Origin: Candidatus Omnitrophota bacterium
GTDB taxonomy: Bacteria; Omnitrophota; Gorgyraeia; Gygaellales; Profunditerraquicolaceae
Reading direction: 5' to 3'
Length of the DNA stretch: 11,310 bases
NCBI GenBank assembly: GCA_017995695.1
Contig: JAGOIJ010000045.1
Coordinates: 1 to 11,310 of the forward strand
Shown here: piece after piece, positions 9,001 to 11,310 of the stretch
Position numbering within the stretch: position 1 is the first letter of the stretch
Layout: the number at the start of each line of letters is the position of its first letter
The notes under the pieces: model-generated
Told to the model about the DNA's origin: nothing
The model's input: only the letters and a program-made list of their open reading frames with translations
The model's database searches: none
Position numbers and translations under genes: made by a program

Positions 9001-11310
9001 GTTTATCAGCAATCTCATCCTTCTGGATTAACGCTTCAGGGTATCCTGGATTAAGCATTAACGCATAGTCATTCGCCATCAAAGCATTCTGCCAATCATT
9101 TTGCGCCCGATACGCCTTGGCAAGCGTTGTCCAGGCATGAGGATTCTTGGGCTCAATCTGTGTTAAACGGCGCGCAAAGACCACGGCTTGACCAACGTCC
9201 TGTAGCTTAAAGAATATGGCTATAGATAAATCGATAGCCGCCGGACTGTCTTGATCAATGCGTAACATCTTTTCGGCAACAGCGAGCGCCTGCTTTAAAT
9301 CACCTAACTGTATGAGCGTCTTAGCTTTTTGTCCCAACACGATTAATGAATCGGGATCAAACTCGAGTGCCTTATCTGCTACACCAATTGCTTCAGAAAG
9401 CTTATGTTCAGATAATAAAATTTCAATCAGGTGGCTTAAGGCAAATAACTCATCCTCCTTAAGCCTTAACATTTGCGCAACGCATTCGCGCGCGCTGCCA
9501 ACATTACCATAATGAAGTTCAGCCCTGCAAAGAACACTGTACGCAACGATATTGGTCTTCGCCACGAAATCGGGATATCGATCGGCAAAACGCTGGCTCT
9601 GCTGAATCGTTAGCATGGCCCAGTCGCGCGCCTCGGTGAATTCCCCTAGCTCACCATGAAGGCGCGCAAGCTCAACGCTCACCCGGGGATTATCCGGATA
9701 TTGATTAAAGAGCAAAGAAAGTTGTGAAAGCCGTGCGCGCGGGTTGGTAACCGCGATAATTTCCATGATCGCGCCTGTCACCTGGCGCATTCCAGGAGGG
9801 ACCGCAGCTGCTTGCAACTGACTGGGGATAATCTTTTGATTCATACGCATGGTTTCTTTTCTTTGGATAGAGCCGTCTTTCTTCTTGCGATGGCCGCTTC
9901 TGCGCGCGGGGCTCGATGCGCCAAGTTGAAACACAATTGATCTATCATCCAGTTTGGTTTCTTTATCTAAGGCAGCATGGTGGTATTCTACTGCTTGTAC
10001 TCCAGCTTTGCGGAATAACAAACGGTAATATGGATAGTCGAAAAGTCTAAAATAACCATACCCTTTTTCCGACAAATGGCTCTTAAGAGATAGGACAACG
10101 TGTTCAAAATCTCGCTCATGTATAAAACATTCACGCGGAAAAGAACAAACAACTTCATTGCTTAAGGCTTCCGGACAATTCCATAGAATGGCATCGTAAC
10201 GGCCAAGACTATTCAAACCGTCATTAATAAACACGCGGGCCCTACCTAAAAGACCGTGGGCTTCAAGATTAATCTGGGTATTGGCAATCGCTGCATACTC
10301 TATATCAACGGCATCAACCTTCGCCCCTTGAAAAACAGCAAAGAGCGTATCGCTGCCTGAACCACACCCTAGTACCAACACCTTCATGCCCGGCCGAATG
10401 AAGCTGTTTTGTTTTAAAACAGCAATCAAATAGCGCGATGTTGCATGGCGAGGATCAAACACATCGCAATGCAGCCACAATTTTCCAACGGGACTAACGG
10501 TAATTTCTTGCAATCTATGTTTGACGGACTGTGTGAAACGCTGGAACCACACTTGATGCGCTGCCTGGCCTTGGCAAAACTCATCGAGTTTTTCAAGAGC
10601 CCTCATCTGCACTTCGGCGCGATACAAGTTGAGATCTTCGCGTGCGTCTGGTTTCAGTCTAAAGTACCGATCACCGACAAGAAAATCAGCAAGAAATCGT
10701 ATGTGCTGCATATACAAAAAGAGCTTAAACGCTTCTTCGGCGTTTCCTTTTAGCTGCTGCGACTGTAGGGTACCAAATAATTCTTCTGTCTTACTAACAT
10801 ACCCGTCTATAATATTATTCACGACTCGTTCGTCAATCATCACTGCGTTTACATCTACCGGTTCTTCTCCGGCCGGATTTCCAGCCGAACGCAACGCATC
10901 GCCAATATCATCAAACGCGCCACCCGGCTGAATAGTATCCAAGTCTATTAAGGCGATACAACGCAAAACTCCCCGCTCACGCCGAAAGATGGCATTCGTG
11001 ATCTTTAAATCTCCGTGAGTGATGGCAACGCCTGCCTTGCCTAACGATATAGCCAATGAACGCCGCCCTTCAATCTTTCCCAATAAACTCTCTATGCGCT
11101 GCGAATACCTGTTGCGCCTTGCATGATCGATCTGCACAGTCCTGCTGGTGTCATGGCTTAAACTTAACACTACTTCTTGCCCAACGAGGGTCCTATCAAG
11201 ATAATCCAAATGATAGGCACTTTCATGAAAATGCTTAAGAGTAAAAAGCCAGGAACTTGCAGGGAAAACTGATGTGATGCGATTAAAGAGCGCGATCGCC
11301 TCTCCTAATG
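1..11310 (-). CDS. Giant multi-domain protein, internal fragment (open at both ends)
   Basis: One reading frame (codons starting at positions congruent to 1 modulo 3, read right to left) is free of stops for 3,769 codons, from 11308 to 2. No start or stop of the gene lies in the window. Domain signatures spread over the whole length all fall in this single frame: HGD kinase motifs at 11017 and 6658, a methyltransferase GxGxG at about 10369, HAD DxD at 5755, GT2 DDGS at 2902 and a DUF1152-type GGGGD at 1435. This excludes a chance open frame and argues against frameshifts. The protein joins kinases, a methyltransferase, TPRs, a phosphatase, a glycosyltransferase and several unknown modules, separated by linkers rich in SSP(A/V/I). 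No transmembrane segment is evident. Giant fused proteins of this kind are known from Omnitrophota; that assignment is inference. The biological role of the whole chain is unknown. Confidence 0.96.
2..607 (-). other. Unassigned helical region running off the left edge
   Basis: Residues 3568-3769. Long helices with many aromatic and charged residues (LPALYLYTAFFDPLAV, WQALCAHDTWRGQERYFRERLHYITEL, AYEFYQGIRARFQSRVY, DHLIYRYLIMYVFPEI). No known motif is visible. It could be the C-terminal extension of the DUF1152-like domain or the beginning of another module. The frame is still open at the window edge. Confidence 0.45.
608..1567 (-). other. Domain: DUF1152-like
   Basis: Residues 3248-3567. The pattern of the DUF1152 family can be followed: VITAGGGGDILGA (G3288-D3292) near the start; TNLKRGEENPKGGPTPI, matching the Arg and Gly-Pro region of the family; TIGLDMGGDIFAR (D3430 and the next Asp); NVRSPVTDSVVLGML; and VSASGGDGELG (D3490, E3492). 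The three glycine-aspartate loops are the hallmark. The biochemical role of DUF1152 is not established. The loops resemble nucleotide or metal binding sites, but that is inference. The first 30 residues (3248-3278) are linker and helix following the SSPV junction. The end of the domain is approximate. Confidence 0.78.
1588..1627. repeat. 40-bp perfect direct repeat, copy B
   Basis: On the plus strand it runs from GGGACACTCTTCCG to GGCTTTGCTTT and is identical over 40 bases to 3250-3289. The two copies have the same orientation and the same reading phase, so both encode the same amino acids. Identity without any silent change, in a linker where selection on sequence should be weak, points to a recent duplication or insertion. 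Confidence 0.93.
1588..1654. repeat. REP-like palindromic element with GGGACAC / GTGTCCC arms
   Basis: GGGACAC (1588-1594) is matched by its inverse GTGTCCC (1638-1644), 43 bases apart, and the right arm continues CTAGATTGGGG. A related arm, GTGTCCTAGATTTAGGGG, is read on the minus strand at 3207-3190 near copy A. Such GTGTCCC/GGGACAC ends are reminiscent of REP-type short repeats mobilised by RAYT transposases. No transposase is in this window, so the class is inferred. Confidence 0.5.
1676..2197 (-). other. Unassigned helical region (about 174 residues)
   Basis: Residues 3038-3211, again framed by SSP motifs. It is almost wholly helical by composition: charged amphipathic helices such as FNELIDQLSEYDKQDTFAR, KQGRLTKAQAQEINEEIEIV and EGVQEKGAEEAKRSIDAVLN, ending in FFRQLAIRYH. 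No family motif is visible. The first part could be a TPR-like helical hairpin (ARASHYNAGKYPEDSLEFL), but one unit is not enough to claim it. Confidence 0.5.
2198..2209 (-). other. SSP junction motif 7 (SSPA)
   Basis: Residues 3034-3037, in LSSSPAQNF, at the end of the GT2 glycosyltransferase. Motifs 5 and 6 lie at 3317-3328 and 3230-3241 in cassette A; motifs 8 and 9 lie at 1664-1675 and 1568-1579 in cassette B. Confidence 0.8.
2210..3070 (-). other. Domain: GT2 glycosyltransferase, dolichyl-phosphate glucose synthase-like
   Basis: Residues 2747-3033. All marker motifs are present and in order: YIVPMYEEEKRL (P2755) at the first strand; LIVVDDGS (D2803-S2806) for nucleotide binding; KKGYPIRLGM (the KG-x-A-x-x-x-G region); FTDVDRS (D2882, D2884), the DxD-type metal site; VGSRW; SDTQRGFKL (D2948), the DTQCGFK-type acceptor signature; IDVELLLLAK; and VPICWVDS. 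This is the set seen in GT2 enzymes that move glucose or mannose from a nucleotide sugar to a polyprenyl or dolichyl phosphate. Free-standing relatives carry a membrane anchor; none is visible here, so the acceptor may be soluble or supplied by a partner. It lies between two SSP-bounded linkers. Confidence 0.92.
3071..3229 (-). other. Linker between cassette A and the glycosyltransferase
   Basis: Residues 2694-2746. A low-complexity start (LLSPSQGSVLDLGVLLGSS) is followed by a polar stretch and a helix (RSMIDASLQVAHSLRQ) that runs into the first GT2 strand. The start is encoded by the REP-like arm at 3190-3207. Confidence 0.55.
3190..3207 (-). repeat. Second REP-like arm near linker cassette A
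   Basis: Minus strand GTGTCCTAGATTTAGGGG resembles the arm at 1638-1654 (GTGTCCCTAGATTGGGG) with small insertions and deletions. It lies 42 bases from the GGGACAC at 3250, similar to the spacing in copy B, but with both arms in the same orientation rather than inverted. Confidence 0.45.
3250..3289. repeat. 40-bp perfect direct repeat, copy A
   Basis: Identical to 1588-1627 and lying 1,662 bp from it. Flanking bases differ immediately on both sides (A/G before, G/T after), so the perfect match is exactly 40 bases. Confidence 0.93.
3302..3326. repeat. Perfect 9-bp hairpin inside the coding sequence
   Basis: CTCCCCCAT (3302-3310), a 7-base loop and ATGGGGGAG (3318-3326) form a perfect inverted repeat. 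It overlaps the codons for the SSPI motif at the start of linker cassette A. There is no T-run after it and the gene continues, so it is not a terminator. It looks like a remnant of a short palindromic repeat. Confidence 0.75.
3329..3718 (-). other. Unassigned small beta-rich region (about 130 residues)
   Basis: Residues 2531-2660, bounded exactly by SSPV on one side and SSPI on the other. Strand-like segments (MFPFMKLTLP, GVRSFVVSEVLF, RLVFFAIDEAYLIS, KIYERIWLEPIG, LFDVSVSGQEVAITF) suggest a compact beta domain, ending in a basic helix (FRKYLLRERQERIF). I recognise no family. That it is framed by two junction motifs supports treating it as a single unit. Confidence 0.5.
3719..3730 (-). other. 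SSP junction motif 4 (SSPV)
   Basis: Residues 2527-2530, in GPASSPVMF, immediately after repeat copy 4. Confidence 0.8.
3731..4051 (-). repeat. Protein repeat copy 4 (about 107 residues)
   Basis: Residues 2420-2526. It opens with KRFHW like copy 1, then YDPGIMERYDRLDSLSFLRLE, DIYSLGAGEFGLAGIGGF, CPDFEGSIIIALQKSL and LTLDPERF. It ends in KRRHAGPA directly before the next SSPV junction. Confidence 0.68.
4052..4366 (-). repeat. Protein repeat copy 3 (about 105 residues)
   Basis: Residues 2315-2419. It contains RRPDIMRSYADLDSLSDLE, KLYSIRSDHFKSKRWGLAGAL, APYFEGRLSCALCTVF and HPRLGLTEQGF. It is the clearest match to copy 1. Confidence 0.7.
4367..4654 (-). repeat. Protein repeat copy 2 (about 96 residues)
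   Basis: Residues 2219-2314. It opens with a Lys/Ala-rich helix (KAAAAKERKAKAKIR) in place of the usual start, then contains ISSLDEHEKEYLRILFYGI, SDYFKQRGLGSFL, IPAFKGSFIVAMQRTF and LDSLGF. It is the most diverged copy at its start and the shortest. Confidence 0.65.
4655..4972 (-). repeat. Protein repeat copy 1 (about 106 residues)
   Basis: Residues 2113-2218. It opens with KRYQW and contains YRPDMVRNFDYL, NIYGLDSNDLKRCGLNAAL, APRFKGRAINVVLAAF and DPRLGLFEEGF. It starts immediately after the SSPV motif of the HAD junction. Confidence 0.7.
4979..4990 (-). other. SSP junction motif 3 (SSPV)
   Basis: Residues 2107-2110, in FGASSPVRM, between the HAD domain and repeat copy 1. Its context closely matches motif 1 (GASSPxR). 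Confidence 0.8.
4991..5773 (-). other. Domain: HAD-superfamily sugar phosphatase-like
   Basis: Residues 1846-2106. Motif I is LMFDFDGT (nucleophile D1852, general acid D1854). Motif II is APNSGRG (S1887-G1888-R1889), the TGR/SGR of Cof/sucrose-phosphatase-type (class IIB) HADs. The motif III lysine is probably K2027 in EATKRAPVL. Motif IV is IGDQGQRFGADRPML (D2050 and the Asp of GAD), followed by GGFSV. The order and spacing fit a class IIB HAD hydrolase acting on sugar phosphates. The usual GND of motif IV reads GAD: the Asn is replaced while both Asp residues remain. It is followed within about 12 residues by the GASSPV junction. It sits in the same chain as two kinases and a glycosyltransferase, which supports a role in sugar-phosphate chemistry. 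Confidence 0.8.
5774..6238 (-). other. Unassigned beta-rich region before the HAD domain
   Basis: Residues 1691-1845. The stretch is dominated by alternating hydrophobic and polar residues with several aromatic residues (YPHFGYVSG, DFFINIWPNRRMRVLS, GVWHSVVPVEFFGF, GSDAFFKCAV, IWKYIEIPYGNCWLEV). This fits a beta-sandwich of immunoglobulin or carbohydrate-binding type. I see no defining motif and cannot name a family. Its place next to a sugar-phosphatase-like HAD domain would suit glycan binding, but that is speculation. Confidence 0.45.
6239..7267 (-). other. Domain: complete APH/choline-kinase-type phosphotransferase
   Basis: Residues 1348-1690. All parts of an aminoglycoside-phosphotransferase-fold kinase are visible in order: the ATP-anchoring lysine in FFIKVN (K1413); an acidic helix (FEKELVSYE); the hinge LYIFENF; the catalytic loop NHGDPSPWNLFID (H1551, D1553, N1558); the metal-binding AFIDWEAASLG (D1573, E1575); and a helical C-terminus. 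Length is normal for the family. The DWE form of the DFG-equivalent is common in small-molecule kinases acting on aminoglycosides, choline, sugars or homoserine. The substrate cannot be told from the sequence. The gene has a second, only distantly similar kinase at 10574-11308, so two phosphotransferases sit in the same polypeptide. An SSPV junction (7279-7268) precedes this one. Confidence 0.88.
7268..7279 (-). other. SSP junction motif 2 (SSPV)
   Basis: Residues 1344-1347, in GTISSPVDG, between the unassigned helical region and the complete kinase. Its codons (AGT TCG CCT GTT) differ from those at other sites. Confidence 0.7.
7280..8929 (-). other. Unassigned region, mainly helical (about 550 residues)
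   Basis: Residues 794-1343. I do not recognise a family. The first part (794 to about 970) has alternating helices and short strands and ends in an acidic stretch (SHPEEETHVPMSDDEE). The middle part contains a pair of strands ending in QAIYLPDGFLACFD, an Asp-rich turn (RESDDDMGELAEYIYYVMYW, near 8160-8095) and a long helix. The strand-turn-helix order is reminiscent of zincin-type folds, but no HExxH is present, so I make no such assignment. The last part is a series of long amphipathic helices, including a locally duplicated KSETVQSET. It ends at the ISSPV junction. It may consist of two or three domains. Confidence 0.5.
8930..9034 (-). other. Flexible linker (Ser/Asp/Gln/Pro-rich)
   Basis: Residues 759-793. 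After the last TPR helix comes a short stretch of low complexity, APGAESQVSSSVSDDQPQD and a few more residues, with no predicted fold. It separates the TPR array from the next unassigned region. It lacks the SSP(A/V/I) motif seen at other junctions. Confidence 0.6.
9035..9694 (-). other. Domain: TPR array (about six repeats)
   Basis: Residues 539-758. Six consecutive helix-turn-helix units of about 34 residues can be aligned by eye. They include units built on LARLHGELGEFTEARDWA, LIEILLSEHKLSEAIGVADK, AKTLIQLGDLKQALAVAEK and LAKAYRAQNDWQNALMANDY, with ends such as LEFDPDS, LRIDQDS, TQIEPKNP and LMLNPGYP. The W/L-G-Y-A-P pattern positions fit the tetratricopeptide repeat. TPRs are protein-protein interaction scaffolds. 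Within this giant chain the array may hold a partner protein or another part of the same polypeptide. It is followed by a flexible acidic/serine linker. Confidence 0.88.
9695..9916 (-). other. Inter-domain linker with SSPA motif and basic patch
   Basis: Residues 465-538. It opens with SSPA (9916-9905), followed by a strongly basic stretch RRSGHRKKKDGSIQRKE and a run of low-complexity Gln/Ala/Pro before helices begin. Two methionines (M487 at 9850, M489 at 9844) follow the basic patch. They have no convincing ribosome binding site and the frame is open upstream, so I do not read them as a gene start. The last part (roughly residues 505-538) may already be helical and belong to the TPR array. 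Confidence 0.6.
9905..9916 (-). other. SSP junction motif 1 (SSPA)
   Basis: Residues 465-468, in LGASSPARR, where the methyltransferase ends. Confidence 0.8.
9917..10573 (-). other. Domain: SAM-dependent methyltransferase (MTS/HemK-like class I)
   Basis: Residues 246-464. The Rossmann-type motif I reads VLVLGCGSGSD (G314, G316, G318). It is followed by a strand ending in VDAVDIE, whose acidic residues would bind the SAM ribose, and by FINDG (motif III position). Motif IV reads AILWNCPE, with N377-C378-P379-E380 in place of the NPPY/NPPF seen in RsmC, PrmC and similar N-methyltransferases. The fold is therefore well supported, while the substrate, and perhaps activity, is uncertain because the catalytic tetrapeptide is altered. 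The domain ends at FQLGASSPA, the first SSP junction. It lies between a sugar kinase and a TPR array, which gives no direct clue to its target. Confidence 0.8.
10574..11308 (-). other. Domain: NahK-like sugar kinase (APH fold), C-terminal part
   Basis: Residues 1-245; the N-terminal lobe lies beyond the right edge. Visible are the catalytic loop HGDLKITN (H98, D100, N105) and the metal-binding IDLDT (D122, D124), followed by PGGAFDDIGDALRSAG. Further on, RFLADFLVGDRYFRLK is followed by a short helix with LNLYR. This order (HxDxKxxN, IDLDTxxPG, FDxGDxxR, then RFLxDxLxGDxYF) is typical of N-acetylhexosamine 1-kinase (NahK/LnpB)-related phosphotransferases, which phosphorylate the anomeric carbon of N-acetylhexosamines. 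All catalytic residues that can be seen are intact, so activity is plausible. Substrate is inferred from family resemblance only. A methyltransferase follows directly in the same chain with no clear linker. Confidence 0.82.

Noticed and set aside
9800..9850. Possible gene start at the two methionines M487/M489
   Set aside because: The upstream sequence has no clear Shine-Dalgarno and the frame runs through from the methyltransferase without a stop, so a separate gene is not supported.
10445..10931. Two overlapping plus-strand open frames of about 100 codons
   Set aside because: They lie opposite the kinase/methyltransferase part of the giant gene, whose motifs are clear. Their translations show no family motif and they have no convincing ribosome binding site.
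1..11310. Alternative genetic code (TGA or TAG reassigned) as the reason for the long frame
   Set aside because: No in-frame TGA, TAG or TAA is seen, Trp is encoded by TGG at motif positions, and the frame is open under the standard code.

Overview
The whole window is the inside of one giant gene on the minus strand. Reading the minus strand in the frame whose codons begin at positions 11308, 11305 ... 4, I find no stop codon in 3,769 consecutive codons. The frame is open at both window edges, so neither the true start nor the true stop is here. The motifs of eleven recognisable or repeated modules all fall in this frame. It is therefore a real protein of well over 3,769 residues, not a chance open frame. 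I saw no second gene, RNA gene, promoter or terminator. Short open frames on either strand are shadows of this gene. Residue numbers below count from the right edge (codon 11308-11306 = residue 1).

Layout from N- to C-terminal side (right to left on the window): the end of a NahK-like sugar kinase (1-245); a SAM-dependent methyltransferase (246-464); a linker with a basic patch (465-538); about six TPR repeats (539-758); an acidic/serine linker; a 550-residue unassigned, mostly helical region (794-1343); a complete APH/choline-kinase-type kinase (1348-1690); an unassigned beta-rich region (1691-1845); a HAD-type sugar-phosphatase-like domain (1846-2106); four tandem copies of a roughly 100-residue repeat I do not recognise (2113-2526); a small beta-rich region (2531-2660); a duplicated linker cassette; a GT2 glycosyltransferase of the dolichyl-phosphate-glucose-synthase type (2747-3033); a helical region (3038-3211); a second copy of the linker cassette; a DUF1152-like domain (3248-3567); and an unassigned helical region running off the left edge.

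The most striking structure is a short motif, Ser-Ser-Pro-(Ala/Val/Ile), that occurs nine times, nearly always where one module ends and the next begins. Two pairs of these motifs enclose a linker whose central 40 bases are identical in the two copies, 1.66 kb apart. The cassettes carry GGGACAC/GTGTCCC arms like those of REP-type palindromic repeats, and one also overlaps a perfect 9-bp hairpin. This suggests that small mobile palindromes have inserted in frame and become inter-domain linkers.

The organism is probably an uncultured bacterium of the Candidatus Omnitrophota (former OP3) type. That group is known for giant multi-domain genes, and from memory for SSPV/SSPA-type linkers; neither could be checked here. 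The standard genetic code fits: tryptophan is written TGG throughout and no in-frame TGA occurs. Together the kinases, HAD phosphatase and glycosyltransferase suggest sugar activation, phosphate removal and glycan transfer on one TPR-containing scaffold. I saw no transmembrane segment or signal peptide, so this part of the protein is probably cytoplasmic.
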